From Streptantibioticus cattleyicolor NRRL 8057 = DSM 46488 (GTDB taxonomy: Bacteria; Actinomycetota; Actinomycetes; Streptomycetales; Streptomycetaceae), in the NCBI RefSeq assembly GCF_000240165.1, contig NC_017586.1:1736001-1800000 (forward strand): DNA of 64,000 nt. Reading direction: 5' to 3'. The stretch's first letter is position 1, and each line of letters opens with the position of its first letter. The notes under the pieces were generated by a model. It was not told where the DNA came from and did not search any database. It saw only the letters and a program-made list of their open reading frames with translations. Made by a program: the position numbers and the translations under genes. Below, in pieces: positions 18,647-28,628 of the stretch.

Positions 18647-19300
18647 CTATCCGGCTTCCCGGTACAGCTTCCGTTTGTTGATGTAGCGCACCACGCCGTC
18701 CGGCACCAGGTACCACACCGGCTCGCCCTGGGCCACCCGCTGGCGGCAGTCGGTGGAGGAGATCGCCAGCGCCGGGACCTCGACCAGGGAGACGCCGCCG
18801 GCCGGCACCCCGGGGTCGGTCAGCGGGTGACCGGGCCGGGTGACGCCGATGAAGTGGGCGAACTGGAACAGCTCGGAGGCGTGGCGCCAGGAGAAGATCT
18901 GGCCGAGCGCGTCGGCGCCGGTGATGAAGAACAGGTCCACGTCGCCGTGCTGGGCCCGCAGGTCGCGCAGCGTGTCGAGGGTGTAGGTGGGGCCGCCGCG
19001 GTCGATGTCGATCCGGCTGACCGAGAACTGCGGGTTGGAGGCGGTGGCGATGACCGTCATCAGATAGCGGTCCTCCGCCGGGGAGACCGTGCGGTGCTCC
19101 TTCTGCCACGGCTCACCGGTGGGGACGAAGACCACCTCGTCGAGGTGGAAGAGGCTCGCCACCTCGCTGGCGGCCACCAGGTGGCCGTGGTGGATCGGGT
19201 CGAACGTGCCGCCCATCACACCGAGTCGTTTCTTCACCGGCCCGGCCCCTCCGCCGACATCGATTCCGGAGGGGCGCACGGACGCTGCCTGCTCTCCCAT
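18647..19300 (-). CDS. nadD: nicotinate-nucleotide adenylyltransferase
   Basis: 217 residues from 19300; a GTG at 19237 ([14 protein letters not shown]) would give a more standard length and may be the true start. Nucleotidyltransferase motif [11 protein letters not shown] and the C-terminal I-S-S-T-D-C-R-Q-R are diagnostic. The enzyme makes nicotinic acid adenine dinucleotide for NAD synthesis and is usually essential. The stop codon is TAG, showing that the host uses amber as a normal stop. Confidence 0.95.
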   Translation of the reverse strand: MGEQAASVRPSGIDVGGGAGPVKKRLGVMGGTFDPIHHGHLVAASEVASLFHLDEVVFVPTGEPWQKEHRTVSPAEDRYLMTVIATASNPQFSVSRIDIDRGGPTYTLDTLRDLRAQHGDVDLFFITGADALGQIFSWRHASELFQFAHFIGVTRPGHPLTDPGVPAGGVSLVEVPALAISSTDCRQRVAQGEPVWYLVPDGVVRYINKRKLYREAG

Positions 19301-19343
19301 GCGAGCACACCCTACTTGGCGTCCCTGGGCGGGCCGACCCGGC

Positions 19344-19490
19344 TCAGCGGTCCCGGTTGAACCGGGTGGTGATCCACAGCAGCAGCAACAGCACGAAGAG
19401 CGCGCCGCCGCCGGTCAGGTACGGGTTGAGACTCTCGTGGTTGCCGCCCTCGGCCAGCGTGGCCACGGCGGTCGGAAAGTGTGCGGTCAT
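19344..19490 (-). CDS. small single-pass membrane protein (48 residues)
   Basis: ATG at 19490, stop TGA at 19344. N-terminal soluble part [12 protein letters not shown], then L-N-P-Y-L-T-G-G-G, a leucine-rich membrane helix ([11 protein letters not shown]) and a basic R-F-N-R-D-R tail. I do not know a function. It sits 44 bases upstream of nadD on the same strand and streptomycete-like codon use supports it as real. Confidence 0.7.
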   Translation of the reverse strand: MTAHFPTAVATLAEGGNHESLNPYLTGGGALFVLLLLLWITTRFNRDR

Positions 19491-19654
19491 GGTCGGCAGG
19501 ACCCCTTGCGGTCGGTCGTTCGTGGTCGAGTCAGCTCACTGGAAACTCGTGCCACATGGTACGTGCGGGGCGCGCGGAACCCCAGGCAGGGGCCGCACGT
19601 CCGGCACTTCGGTACGTGCCGCTCCGGTGCGCCGGGTACGTACGTTACTGGCCG

Positions 19655-19807
19655 TCAGTCCTTGTCGCCGTACCCGCGCAGCAGGAACCACGCGAGGAAG
19701 GCGATGCCGAGCACGGAGACGACGATGACGATCGGCAGCAGGTGCGAGGTGACCGGCGCCGTGTCGGCGAGGAGCACGGCGGCACCGTGCATCGCGGGGA
19801 TGTGCAT
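19655..19807 (-). CDS. small single-pass membrane protein (50 residues)
   Basis: ATG at 19807, stop TGA at 19655. Short N-terminus M-H-I-P-A-M-H-G-A, then a hydrophobic helix I-V-I-V-V-S-V-L-G-I-A-F-L-A-W-F-L-L and a charged R-G-Y-G-D-K-D tail. Function unknown. Divergent from the M48 protease gene at 19899 and upstream of the similar-sized 48-residue protein, so the two may be co-transcribed with nadD. Confidence 0.65.
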   Translation of the reverse strand: MHIPAMHGAAVLLADTAPVTSHLLPIVIVVSVLGIAFLAWFLLRGYGDKD

Positions 19808-19898
19808 GTCCTTCAGCGTAAGCCCGTCCGGCCGCGCGTCCTAAGGTGGGGTGTGCGCAGGGACGAGCACGTGACGGCTACCCAGGGGATGAGGACCG

Positions 19899-20969
19899 AT
19901 GACCGTGCCGAACGATTCCGGGGCCGGGGTGCCCGGCCGTGACCGCACCCGCTTCCCGGGGATCTCCTCCCGGGCCTACGAGCACCCGGCCGACCGCTCG
20001 GCGCTGGTCGCGCTGCGCAAGCTGACCGGGTTCGACACCGTGCTCAAGGCGCTCAGCGGGCTGCTGCCGGAGCGCTCGCTACGGCTGCTGTTCCTCTCCG
20101 ACTCGGTACGCGTCGGCGACCAGCAGTTCCCGCATCTGAACGACATGCTGCGGGACGCCTGCTACATCCTGGACCTGCCGAAGGTCCCGCCGATGTACGT
20201 CACGCAGGACCCGCGGCCCACCGCGATGTGCATCGGGCTGGACGAGCCGATCGTGGTGGTCTCCACCGGTCTGGTGGAGCTGCTGGACGCGGAGGAGATG
20301 CGGGCGGTGGTCGGCCACGAGGTGGGCCACGCGCTCTCCGGCCACGCCGTCTACCGCACCATCCTGCTCTTCCTGACCAACCTCGCGCTGCGGGTGGCGT
20401 GGATCCCGCTGGGCAACGTGGCGGTGATGGCGATCGTCACCGCGCTGCGCGAGTGGTTCCGCAAGTCGGAGCTGTCCGCCGACCGCGCCGGGCTGCTGGT
20501 CGGCCAGGACCCGCACGCCTCGATGCGCGGGCTGATGAAGCTGGCCGGCGGCAACCACCTGCACGAGATGAACGTCGACGCGTTCCTGGCGCAGGCCGAG
20601 GAGTACGAGGCCGGCGGCGACCTGCGGGACTCGGTGCTGAAGATCATGAACGTGCTGCCGCGTTCCCACCCGTTCACCACGGTGCGCGCCGCCGAGCTGA
20701 AGAAGTGGGCGGGCAGCCGCGAGTACCAGCGGATCATGGACGGCCACTACCCGCGGCGCACCGACGACGACGGCACCTCGGTCTACGACTCCTTCCGCGA
20801 GTCGGCGAACCACTACGCCGAATCGGTGCGCACCAGCAAGGACCCGCTGATGGGCCTGTTGCGCGACCTGTCCTCCGGCGCCGGCGACCTCGGCGGCAAG
20901 CTGTGGGACCGCTTCTCCGGCGGCCGTCCCGGCGGCGACCGCGAGGGCCGCGAGGACGACAGGGCCTAG
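19899..20969 (+). CDS. M48 family zinc metallopeptidase
   Basis: 356 residues from ATG at 19899. The zinc-binding H-E-V-G-H motif follows V-V-G, with a hydrophobic segment (T-I-L-L-F-L-T-N-L-A-L) and a downstream metal-ligand region (R-K-S-E-L-S-A-D-R-A-G-L), the HtpX/Oma1-like M48 arrangement. Probably membrane-associated and involved in protein quality control; the substrate is unknown. It ends in TAG within a CTAG palindrome shared with the convergent gene at 20966. The C-terminus is Gly/Arg/Asp rich. Confidence 0.9.
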   Translation: MTVPNDSGAGVPGRDRTRFPGISSRAYEHPADRSALVALRKLTGFDTVLKALSGLLPERSLRLLFLSDSVRVGDQQFPHLNDMLRDACYILDLPKVPPMYVTQDPRPTAMCIGLDEPIVVVSTGLVELLDAEEMRAVVGHEVGHALSGHAVYRTILLFLTNLALRVAWIPLGNVAVMAIVTALREWFRKSELSADRAGLLVGQDPHASMRGLMKLAGGNHLHEMNVDAFLAQAEEYEAGGDLRDSVLKIMNVLPRSHPFTTVRAAELKKWAGSREYQRIMDGHYPRRTDDDGTSVYDSFRESANHYAESVRTSKDPLMGLLRDLSSGAGDLGGKLWDRFSGGRPGGDREGREDDRA

Positions 20970-22039
20970 CGGCGCGCCGGGGGCCTCGGGTGGCTCGCGG
21001 ACGGGTGCGGGGTGGGGGCGGCGCGCAGCAGGCCGCAGCCGGACGCTATCGGGACGGCGTGGTCCTGCGGGTCGATCCCCGGCCCCGAGGGGGCGCTCTG
21101 CCCGGCCAGCAGCGGACGGAAGTAGCCGGCCGCGTCCACCCCGCAGGCCAGCGGACCCGCCTCCACCGCGGCCTGCTGGAGCTGGAGCCGGCGTTCCCGC
21201 AGGTCCTCCTCGTCGAAGTACAGGCGCAACTGGCGGCGGACGGTGAACAGCGAGGCGGGAGCGGACCGCGCGTCGGCGGCCCGCACGGTGTACTCCAGCG
21301 TGTGGTCGGTGACGACCTCCAGCCCCTGGTCACCGCGTTCGTGGACGGTGACGGTGCCGCGCACCCGTACCGCCGGGTCGGCCAGCGCGACGCGGGTTGG
21401 GTCGAAGCGCACCAGCCAGCCGGTGGCCGCGTGCTGGCCGTCGTCGGCCGGGCGGGCCAGGCTGCGGTCGAACTGGTCGAGCTGTCCGGGGTCGAGGAGC
21501 GCCCGCACCTGCCGTACGTCCCCGCCGGTGAGCGCGTCCGGGCGGACCGAGGAGGCCACCACGTACTCCTTGGCCAGCACGAGCGCCTGGAACACCTGGG
21601 TGGAGGAGAAGTGGGCGGTGGCCCTGGGGTCGGGCAGGGTGACGGCGTCGGCGCCGACCGGGTAGCGCGCGGAGGCGCCCGGGGCGGCGGCCACCACGCC
21701 CTGCGGGGCGAGGCGCACCAGGGTGATGCGCGCCGGGTCCACGTCGGGCGCCGCGGTCCCCCGGTACGGGTGGCGCAGCCCCAGGTAGACCGCGGTGCCG
21801 AAGGCCAGCACCATCAGCAGCAGCAGGGCGAACGCCTGCGGGTTGCCGGCCGCCCGCGACCACGGCGGCCGGGTGCGTACCGCCCGGGCCGTGCCGCTGA
21901 GCCGTTCCCGGGCCGAGAACTCCTGTATCCGGGCAGCCCGGACGAACGATTCGTCGAACACGACGGATCGGTATTCGTCGTCACCGCCCCCCGGGACGCC
22001 CTGGGGTGTCCCCTCCGGAGGGTCTCCACGCCCGGTCAT
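20966..22039 (-). CDS. hypothetical membrane protein with periplasmic domain
   Basis: 357 residues. Cytoplasmic N-terminus with the short motif D-D-E-Y-R-S-V-V-F-D-E-S-F-V-R-A-A, then one membrane helix (A-F-A-L-L-L-L-M-V-L-A-F-G-T-A-V), then a long extracytoplasmic part ending P-R-P-P-A-R-R. A conserved actinobacterial protein of unknown function. It shares its N-terminal motif with the next upstream gene (22,106), so the two are probably related in partner or regulation. Stops in TAG and overlaps the 3' end of the M48 gene by four bases. Confidence 0.75.
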   Translation of the reverse strand: MTGRGDPPEGTPQGVPGGGDDEYRSVVFDESFVRAARIQEFSARERLSGTARAVRTRPPWSRAAGNPQAFALLLLMVLAFGTAVYLGLRHPYRGTAAPDVDPARITLVRLAPQGVVAAAPGASARYPVGADAVTLPDPRATAHFSSTQVFQALVLAKEYVVASSVRPDALTGGDVRQVRALLDPGQLDQFDRSLARPADDGQHAATGWLVRFDPTRVALADPAVRVRGTVTVHERGDQGLEVVTDHTLEYTVRAADARSAPASLFTVRRQLRLYFDEEDLRERRLQLQQAAVEAGPLACGVDAAGYFRPLLAGQSAPSGPGIDPQDHAVPIASGCGLLRAAPTPHPSASHPRPPARR

Positions 22040-22105
22040 ACGACAAGAGTAGGTCCCGCTCGCCCGTGGTAAACGCCCTGCTACCAGTCATCTTCTGAAT
22101 GTTTG

Positions 22106-22630
22106 TCAGGGTGTCGCCGAAGAGGGCGCCTTCACGGCCGGACGGGGCACCGTGGACGGGCCGCTGGCGGGTGGCGGGGCGGGCTGCCGGCCGACGCCGC
22201 CGGCCCCGCGGTAGACGGCGGCGAAGCTGAGCGCCACCACGCCGACGCCCATCACCAGGGCGAGCACCCAGGCGATGGTGCGGTGCCAGCGGGTGTGGGC
22301 GCCGTAGTGCCCGCGGTGGCGGTACGGCCCGGCCCACAGCCCCAGCTCGTCCTCGTCGCTGACGTCGCGTCGGTGGTAGCCGTCGAAGCCGAAGCCGTCG
22401 TCGAACCGCGGCGGCTCGTCGTCGTCACCGCCGCCCACGCTACGGGCCCGGGCGGCGTCGGCCTCGGCGCGGGCCTGGGCCGCCGCCAGCCGCCGTTCCC
22501 GCGCGGTGGGTTCATGGGCCGGGGCGGCCCGGACGAACGCCTCGTCGAAGACCACGGAGGCGAACTCGTCGTCCGCGTCGCCGTGGTCGTCACCGTCGGG
22601 GAACGGCCTGCCGTCCTCACCCTCAGACAC
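22106..22630 (-). CDS. hypothetical single-pass membrane protein sharing the SVVFDE motif
   Basis: 174 residues from ATG at 22630. Acidic N-terminus with D-D-E-F-A-S-V-V-F-D-E-A-F-V-R-A-A, an Ala/Arg-rich helix, then one membrane helix (I-A-W-V-L-A-L-V-M-G-V-G-V-V-A-L) and a short proline-rich outer tail. Family and function are unknown to me. Same strand as the gene at 20,966 and just downstream of proA. Confidence 0.7.
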   Translation of the reverse strand: MSEGEDGRPFPDGDDHGDADDEFASVVFDEAFVRAAPAHEPTARERRLAAAQARAEADAARARSVGGGDDDEPPRFDDGFGFDGYHRRDVSDEDELGLWAGPYRHRGHYGAHTRWHRTIAWVLALVMGVGVVALSFAAVYRGAGGVGRQPAPPPASGPSTVPRPAVKAPSSATP

Positions 22631-22691
22631 CCGTCCAGAGTAAGCCCGGCGGCGCCCCCTTGGGCAGTCGGCGGCGGAAATCCGCGGCCGG

Positions 22692-23963
22692 TCAGCGGAT
22701 GTGGCCGTCCCCGGTGACGACGTACTTGGTGCTGGTCAGCTCCGGCAGCCCCATCGGGCCGCGGGCGTGCAGCTTCTGGGTGGAGATGCCGATCTCGGCG
22801 CCGAAGCCGAACTGGCCGCCGTCGGTGAACCGCGTGGAGGCGTTCACCATGACGGCGGTGGAGTCCACCAGTGAGACGAAACGGCGGGCCGCCGCCTGGT
22901 CGCGGGTGACGATCGCCTCGGTGTGCCCGGAGGTCCAGCGGCGGATGTGGGCCACCGCCGCGTCCAGGTCGGGGACCACGGCCGCCGCGATGTCGTACGA
23001 GAGGTACTCGGCCGCCCAGTCCTCGTCGGTGGCGGCCGGCACCTCGGTGCCCGTCTCCTTGCCCGCCCGCTGCCAGGTCGCGTCGCCGTGCACGGTGACC
23101 CCGGCCTCGGTCAGGGCGGCAAGGGCGGTCGGGAGGAAGGCGTCGGCCACGGCGGAGTGCACCAGCACGGTCTCGGCCGCGTTGCACACGCTCGGCCGCG
23201 AGGTCTTGGCGTTGAGCAGGATCGCCAGCGCCATCTCCAGGTCGGCGTGCTCGTCGACGTAGACGTGGCAGTTGCCGGTGCCGGTCTCGATCACCGGCAC
23301 GGTGGACCCCTCCACCACGGTCTTGATCAGCGAGGCGCCGCCGCGCGGGATGAGGACGTCCACCAGGCCCCGGGCGCGCATCAGCTCGGTGACCGACTCC
23401 CGGCCCTCCCCCGGCACCAGCTGCACCGCGTCGGCGGGGAGCCCGGCCGACTCGACGGCGTCCCGCACCACGGCCACCAGCGCGGTGTTGGAGGCGTACG
23501 CCGAGGAGGAGCCGCGCAGCAGCACCGCGTTGCCGGACTTCAGGCAGAGCGCGGCGGCGTCCACGGTGACGTTGGGCCGGGCCTCGTAGACGATGCCGAC
23601 CACGCCCAGCGGCACCCGGATCTGCCGCAGCTCCAGGCCGTTGGGGAGGGTGGAGCCGCGCACCACCTCGCCCACCGGGTCGGGCAGGCCCACCACGTGG
23701 CGTACGTCGGCGGCGATGGCGTCGATCCGCTCGGGGGTCAGGGTGAGGCGGTCGACGACCGCCTCGCTGGTGCCGGCGGCGCGCGCCGCCTCGACGTCGC
23801 GGGCGTTGGCCGCGACGATCTCGCCGGCGCGCGCCTGGAGGGCGTCCGCGATGGCCAGCAGCGCGCCGTCCCGCACGGTCCGCGGCTGCGGCGCGAGTAC
23901 GGCGGCTGCCGCCTTCGCGCGGCGTGCGGTGTCGGTCACGGGGGACGAGGAGCTACTGGTCAT
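22692..23963 (-). CDS. proA: gamma-glutamyl phosphate reductase
   Basis: 423 residues from ATG at 23963 ([11 protein letters not shown]). ProA reduces gamma-glutamyl phosphate to glutamate semialdehyde with NADPH, the second step of proline synthesis. The aldehyde-dehydrogenase-like fold is shown by [23 protein letters not shown], and the catalytic Cys in [10 protein letters not shown]. The operon partner proB is upstream with one small gene between them. Confidence 0.96.
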   Translation of the reverse strand: MTSSSSSPVTDTARRAKAAAAVLAPQPRTVRDGALLAIADALQARAGEIVAANARDVEAARAAGTSEAVVDRLTLTPERIDAIAADVRHVVGLPDPVGEVVRGSTLPNGLELRQIRVPLGVVGIVYEARPNVTVDAAALCLKSGNAVLLRGSSSAYASNTALVAVVRDAVESAGLPADAVQLVPGEGRESVTELMRARGLVDVLIPRGGASLIKTVVEGSTVPVIETGTGNCHVYVDEHADLEMALAILLNAKTSRPSVCNAAETVLVHSAVADAFLPTALAALTEAGVTVHGDATWQRAGKETGTEVPAATDEDWAAEYLSYDIAAAVVPDLDAAVAHIRRWTSGHTEAIVTRDQAAARRFVSLVDSTAVMVNASTRFTDGGQFGFGAEIGISTQKLHARGPMGLPELTSTKYVVTGDGHIR

Positions 23964-24042
23964 GCTCCGAGGGTACTGAGCCCGAAGGGGGGTCCATGCC
24001 ACGTTCCGGCATGCAAGACGCCGTCGCGGGGCCCGGCGGGGC

Positions 24043-24654
24043 TCAGAACGGGTGCACGCCCACCGGGGTGGCCGGGGGCGGGCCGTACCCTTCGGCGACC
24101 CTGAGGTGGTAGGTCTCCCGGTCGATCACCTCCAGGCCGACGATCTCCCACGGCGGCAGGTGCGCGGTGGCCCGGTGCTCGCCCCACAGCCGCAGCGCGA
24201 TCGCCGCCGCGTCGTGCAGGTCGCGGGCCTCCTCCCAGTACCGGATCTCCGCGTGATCGTTGGCGTACCGGCTGGTCAGCAGGAACGGATGGTCGTGCGC
24301 GAGCTGTTCGAGAGCCCGTCTGACCTCGGCCAGCGGCGCCTCGGCGCCGGAGACGCTGAGCGTGACGTGCCACAGCCGGGAGGCGTCCCGCTCGGTCGTC
24401 TGCGCGTTCTGGTCGGACTGGGGTTCACGGGCGGACGGGCCGGCGTGTATGCCGCCGACGCCGGCCAGTGCCCGCTTCTCCCCCACAGCCTGTCGGGCGT
24501 GGGAGGTACCCCCGCCTCGGGGCAGCGCCCCTGGGCGCCCTCGTCTCACCGGCGGCCTCCTGTTCGCGGTGCCCGCTTGCCGTGGCAGCGGTCGTGGTGC
24601 GGGTGGTCCGGTCCTCTCCCAGGCGGGTGCCTGTCGGAAATCAGTCCTTCGCAT
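24043..24654 (-). CDS. conserved hypothetical protein between proB and proA
   Basis: 203 residues if started at 24654, but the first 90 are Arg/Pro/Gly-rich and may not be translated. The recognisable, probably real part begins near [17 protein letters not shown] and runs about 105 residues to G-V-H-P-F. Small alpha/beta-looking protein with [14 protein letters not shown]. No function recognised. Its position inside the pro cluster is typical of streptomycetes. The start cannot be fixed from the sequence. Confidence 0.6.
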   Translation of the reverse strand: MRRTDFRQAPAWERTGPPAPRPLPRQAGTANRRPPVRRGRPGALPRGGGTSHARQAVGEKRALAGVGGIHAGPSAREPQSDQNAQTTERDASRLWHVTLSVSGAEAPLAEVRRALEQLAHDHPFLLTSRYANDHAEIRYWEEARDLHDAAAIALRLWGEHRATAHLPPWEIVGLEVIDRETYHLRVAEGYGPPPATPVGVHPF

Positions 24655-24761
24655 AAAGTTGACCAGCCCCAGGCCGACCGCGTGGCCTTTTTCGGCAAGA
24701 AGCCCCCCGGATCACCGAAGCGCGCGACGACGGCGCGCCCCGCCCGCCTACCGGGCCGGGC

Positions 24762-25928
24762 TCAGTGCAGCACCACCAGGTCGTCGCGGTGGACGACCTC
24801 GCGTTCGTACTCCGGGCCGAACTCGGCGGCCAGCTCGCGGGTGGAGCGGCCGAGCAGCCGGGGCAGCTCCTCGGCGTCGAAGTTGACCAGCCCGCGGGCG
24901 ACCGCCCGGCCCTCCTCGTCCAGCAGGTCGACCGGGTCGCCGGCGGAGAACTGGCCCTCGACCCCGGTGAGCCCGGCCGGCAGCAGCGAGGTGCGCCGCT
25001 CCACCACCGCCCGTACCGCGCCCGCGTCCAGGCGCAGCGCGCCGCGCGGTTCGGAGGCGTGCTCCAGCCACAGCAGCCGGACCGCCGAGCGCTTGCCGGT
25101 GGCGTGGAAGAAGGTGCCGGTGGGGCGGCCGGCCAGGGCGTCGGCGGCCTCGGCGGCGGAGGTCAGCACCACCGGGATCCCGGCGTCGGCGGCGATCCGG
25201 GCCGCCTGCACCTTGGTCACCATGCCGCCGGTGCCCACGCCCGCCTTGCCGGCGCTGCCGATCTCCACCCCGGCGAGGTCGCCGGGGCCGGCCACCTCGG
25301 GGATGCGCCGGCTGCCCGGGCGGCTCGGGTCGCCGTCGTAGACCCCGTCCACGTCGGAGAGGAGCACCAGCAGATCGGCCCGGACCAGGTGGGCGACGAG
25401 GGCGGCGAGCCGGTCGTTGTCACCGAACCGGATCTCGTCGGTGGCCACCGTGTCGTTCTCGTTGACCACCGGCAGCGCGCCCATGGCCAGCAGCTGCTCG
25501 AAGGTGCGGTAGGCGTTGCGGTAGTGGGCCCGGCGGCTGACGTCGTCGGCGGTGAGCAGCACCTGCCCGACCCGGATGCCGTGGCGGGCGAAGGCCGCGG
25601 TGTACCCGGCCACCAGCAGCCCCTGGCCGACGCTGGCGGCGGCCTGCTGCCGGGCCAGGTCACGCGGGCGGCGCTCCAGGCCGAGCGGGGCCAGCCCGGC
25701 GGCGATCGCGCCGGAGGAGACCAGCACGATCTCCTTGGCGCCGTCCCGCGCCCCGGCGAGCACCTCCACCAGGGCGTCCATCCGGTCGGTGGCCAGCCCG
25801 CCGACGGCGGTGGTCAGTGAGGAGGAGCCGATCTTGACGACGATCCGGCGCGCCGCCGTCACCTCGTGCCGTACGTCCCCGCCCTGTCGCCGGCCGTCCA
25901 CTGTCACCGCGTGTACTCCACAACTCAT
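24762..25928 (-). CDS. proB: glutamate 5-kinase
   Basis: About 388 residues from 25928; a downstream GTG (V-T-A-A-R-R-I-V-V-K-I-G-S-S-S) is an alternative start. The amino-acid kinase domain shows V-V-K-I-G-S-S-S-L-T, V-S-S-G-A-I-A-A-G, V-N-E-N-D-T-V and L-S-D-V-D-G-V-Y. A C-terminal PUA domain covers roughly the last 90 residues. It phosphorylates glutamate in the first, feedback-regulated step of proline synthesis. Lies directly downstream of obg on the same strand. Confidence 0.95.
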   Translation of the reverse strand: MSCGVHAVTVDGRRQGGDVRHEVTAARRIVVKIGSSSLTTAVGGLATDRMDALVEVLAGARDGAKEIVLVSSGAIAAGLAPLGLERRPRDLARQQAAASVGQGLLVAGYTAAFARHGIRVGQVLLTADDVSRRAHYRNAYRTFEQLLAMGALPVVNENDTVATDEIRFGDNDRLAALVAHLVRADLLVLLSDVDGVYDGDPSRPGSRRIPEVAGPGDLAGVEIGSAGKAGVGTGGMVTKVQAARIAADAGIPVVLTSAAEAADALAGRPTGTFFHATGKRSAVRLLWLEHASEPRGALRLDAGAVRAVVERRTSLLPAGLTGVEGQFSAGDPVDLLDEEGRAVARGLVNFDAEELPRLLGRSTRELAAEFGPEYEREVVHRDDLVVLH

Positions 25929-26024
25929 CCGCTCGTCGTGCGTGCCCTGGGCAATGTACGCGAGGGCACGCACGGCCCGCCCGCCGGTTCCGGCCTGTGG
26001 ACGTCTCCGGGGCGGCCGGGCCGG

Positions 26025-27458
26025 TCAGAACGGGTCGAACGCCTGGTACTCCTGCTCGGGGTCGTGCAGTTCGGCGTCGCGGTCCTTGCGGCGCTGCGCG
26101 GCCGGGCGCGGGGCCTGGAAGCGGTGGTCCTCGCCGCGGCGGCCGAGCATCTCGGCGCCGGCCGTCATGGTCGGCTCCCAGTCGAAGACGACCGCGTCCT
26201 CGCCGGGGCCGATCACCACCTCGTCGCCGGCCCGGGCGCCCGCCTTCATCAGCTCCTCCTCGACGCCGAGGCGGTTGAGGCGGTCGGCGAGGTAGCCGAC
26301 GGCCTCGTCGTTGGCGAAGTCGGTCTGCCGCACCCAGCGCTCCGGCTTCTCGCCGAGCACCCGGTAGAAGCCGTCCTCGGCCACCACCGTGAAGCCGGCG
26401 TCGTCGACCGCCTTGGGCCGGATGACGATCCGGGTGGCCTCCTCCACCGGCCGGGCGGCGCGGGCCTCGGCGACGATCCCGGCCAGCGCGAACGACAGCT
26501 CCCTCAGCCCCTGCCGGGAGACCGCCGAGACCTCGAAGACCCGGTAGCCGCGGGCGAGCAGGTCGGGGCGGATGAGGTCGGCGAGGTCCTGGCCGTCGGG
26601 GATGTCCACCTTGTTGAGGGCGACGACGCGCGGCCGGTCCTCCAGACCGCCGTAGGCGCGCAGCTCCTCCTCGATGACGTCGAGGTCGCTGACCGGGTCG
26701 CGGTCGGACTCCAGCGTGGCGCAGTCCAGTACGTGCACCAGCACCGAGCAGCGCTCCACATGGCGCAGGAACTCCAGGCCCAGCCCCCTGCCCTGGCTGG
26801 CGCCGGGGATCAGGCCGGGGACGTCGGCGATCGTGTAGACGGTCTCGCCGGCGCTGACCACGCCGAGGTTGGGCACCAGGGTGGTGAACGGGTAGTCGGC
26901 GATCTTCGGCTTGGCCGCGGAGAGCACCGAGATCAGCGAGGACTTGCCGGCGCTGGGGTAGCCGACCAGCGCGACGTCGGCGACGGTCTTCAGCTCCAGC
27001 ACGATGTCGCGGTCCTGGCCGGGCTCGCCGAGCAGCGCGAAGCCGGGGGCCTTGCGGCGCGCCGAGGCCAGCGCGGCGTTGCCGAGGCCGCCCCGGCCGC
27101 CCTGCGCGGCGACGAAGCTGGTGCCGCGGCCGACCAGGTCGGCCAGGACGGTGCCGTCCCGGCCCAGCACCACGGTGCCGTCCGGCACCGGCAGGACGAG
27201 GTCCTTGCCGTCCGCCCCGGAACGGTTGCCGCCCTCACCGGGCTTGCCGTTGGTCGCCTTGCGGTGCGGGGAGTGGTGGTAGTCGATGAGCGTGGTGACG
27301 TCCGGGTCGACGACCAGGATCACGTCACCGCCACGCCCGCCGTTGCCGCCGTCCGGCCCGCCGAGCGGCTTGAACTTCTCCCGGTGCACGGAGGCACAGC
27401 CGTGCCCTCCGTTACCCGCGGCGACGTGCAGCTCGACGCGGTCCACGAAGGTGGTCAT
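26025..27458 (-). CDS. obg: Obg/CgtA ribosome-associated GTPase
   Basis: 477 residues from ATG at 27458. The N-terminal glycine-rich Obg fold ([15 protein letters not shown]) is followed by the G domain with G1 [10 protein letters not shown]3 D-V-P-G-L, G4 N-K-V-D, and a C-terminal OCT domain. Obg binds the 50S subunit and in Streptomyces influences the onset of aerial growth. The rpmA-obg order is nearly universal. Followed by proB. Confidence 0.97.
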   Translation of the reverse strand: MTTFVDRVELHVAAGNGGHGCASVHREKFKPLGGPDGGNGGRGGDVILVVDPDVTTLIDYHHSPHRKATNGKPGEGGNRSGADGKDLVLPVPDGTVVLGRDGTVLADLVGRGTSFVAAQGGRGGLGNAALASARRKAPGFALLGEPGQDRDIVLELKTVADVALVGYPSAGKSSLISVLSAAKPKIADYPFTTLVPNLGVVSAGETVYTIADVPGLIPGASQGRGLGLEFLRHVERCSVLVHVLDCATLESDRDPVSDLDVIEEELRAYGGLEDRPRVVALNKVDIPDGQDLADLIRPDLLARGYRVFEVSAVSRQGLRELSFALAGIVAEARAARPVEEATRIVIRPKAVDDAGFTVVAEDGFYRVLGEKPERWVRQTDFANDEAVGYLADRLNRLGVEEELMKAGARAGDEVVIGPGEDAVVFDWEPTMTAGAEMLGRRGEDHRFQAPRPAAQRRKDRDAELHDPEQEYQAFDPF

Positions 27459-27613
27459 GGGAAGTGCCTCCAGAAAGAACGGGTGGGGTTCCGCGCGGTG
27501 CGCGGTGGACTTGCGGGTACGGGCGTCCGCGGGGCCCGTCGGGTACGGGTCACGGCGAGCCGCCGCGCGCGGCGGGCGACCGCCGGTGGCGTACGCCTCC
27601 CGTACAACGCCGC

Positions 27614-27665
27614 GAGGGCGGACCTGCTTCCCCGTACGAAGCCGTACGGGGAAGGGCCCGCCCTC
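27614..27665 (-). terminator. nested hairpin between rpmA and obg
   Basis: Outer stem GAGGGCGG / CCGCCCTC encloses an inner stem CTTCCCCGTAC / GTACGGGGAAG. It lies 15 bases beyond the rpmA stop and about 150 bases before obg on the minus strand. It probably attenuates read-through from the ribosomal genes or acts as an RNA processing site. Confidence 0.7.
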
Positions 27666-27679
27666 GTGGAAGAGGCTGC

Positions 27680-27937
27680 TTACTGCGCGGCCGGAACGAT
27701 GTTCACGACCTTGCGGCCACGGTGGGTCCCGAACTGGACCGCACCCGCCGCGAGGGCGAACAGCGTGTCGTCGCCACCGCGGCCGACGTTCAGGCCGGGG
27801 TGGAAGTGGGTGCCGCGCTGGCGGACCAGGATCTCACCGGCGTTGACGGCCTGACCGCCGAAGCGCTTCACGCCGAGCCGCTGAGCGTTGGAGTCGCGAC
27901 CGTTCCGGGTGGACGATGCGCCCTTCTTGTGTGCCAT
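27680..27937 (-). CDS. rpmA: 50S ribosomal protein L27
   Basis: 85 residues, typical length. [22 protein letters not shown] is the standard N-terminus (no Firmicute-type cleavable leader). L27 contacts the peptidyl-transferase centre. It lies 14 bases downstream of rplU, forming one transcript with it. Confidence 0.98.
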   Translation of the reverse strand: MAHKKGASSTRNGRDSNAQRLGVKRFGGQAVNAGEILVRQRGTHFHPGLNVGRGGDDTLFALAAGAVQFGTHRGRKVVNIVPAAQ

Positions 27938-27951
27938 CTGCTCTCAGTCCC

Positions 27952-28272
27952 TTACTTCGCAGCCGTGGGGATGCCGGTGATCTTCAGCGCCGTGTACTGC
28001 TGGCGGTGACCCTGGCGCCGGCGGTAACCGGTCTTGTTCTTGTACCGAAGGATGTCGATCTTGGCACCCTTGTGGTGGTCCACGACCTCGGCCTGGACCT
28101 TCACGCCCGCCAGGACCCACGGGTCGCTGGTGACGGAGTCGCCGTCGACGAGAAGCAGGGTCGAGAGCTCGACCGTGTCGCCAACGTTGTGGGTGGGAAG
28201 CTTGTCGACCTCAACGATGTCGCCGACAGCCACCTTGTGCTGACGACCACCGCTGCGCACGATTGCGTACAC
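27952..28272 (-). CDS. rplU: 50S ribosomal protein L21
   Basis: 106 residues; [14 protein letters not shown] at the N-terminus and the [15 protein letters not shown] element are diagnostic of L21. L21 binds 23S rRNA in the large subunit. First gene of the rplU-rpmA unit, preceded by a structured leader and a repeat-rich gap. Confidence 0.98.
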   Translation of the reverse strand: MYAIVRSGGRQHKVAVGDIVEVDKLPTHNVGDTVELSTLLLVDGDSVTSDPWVLAGVKVQAEVVDHHKGAKIDILRYKNKTGYRRRQGHRQQYTALKITGIPTAAK

Positions 28273-28470
28273 GCGATCTCTCTCTCGCTCGGAACGGCAC
28301 TCCTGATGCCAGCCACCGCGATGGCTGACGCGCGAGCGTCAGCCGTCTTGAAGTCGGGGGCCTCTTCCGGACGCCGTTGCCGTGTGACGGCGACGGATGC
28401 CGGAAGGAAATCGCTCAGGAGCGGGCGCGCAGAAACGCCGAAGGACAAGGTTACGGTGGCCCCGTACCCA
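28273..28470 (-). promoter_or_regulatory. structured 5' leader of rplU-rpmA
   Basis: On the minus strand the leader contains a perfect nine-pair hairpin (28323-28344, GGCTGACGC / GCGTCAGCC). Upstream of it is a longer imperfect stem (TTCCGG ... CCGGAA enclosing an inner CGTCGCCGT arm, about 28370-28410). Leaders that bind their own ribosomal protein are common, so autoregulation is possible but unproven. The promoter is not identified. Confidence 0.5.
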
Positions 28471-28628
28471 GGTCAAACCGGCCTCCCGTCGCCATTGCCT
28501 CCTCGGGGTTCCCCCGATCCCCCGTCTCGTCGTGGCTGGCGTCACGGATGTTTCCCCCCGCCCACCCGTGGCTGTGTTCGTACAGTGCGGGATGCGCACT
28601 GTCTTCCTTGGTTTCCGGGGGCCCTCCG

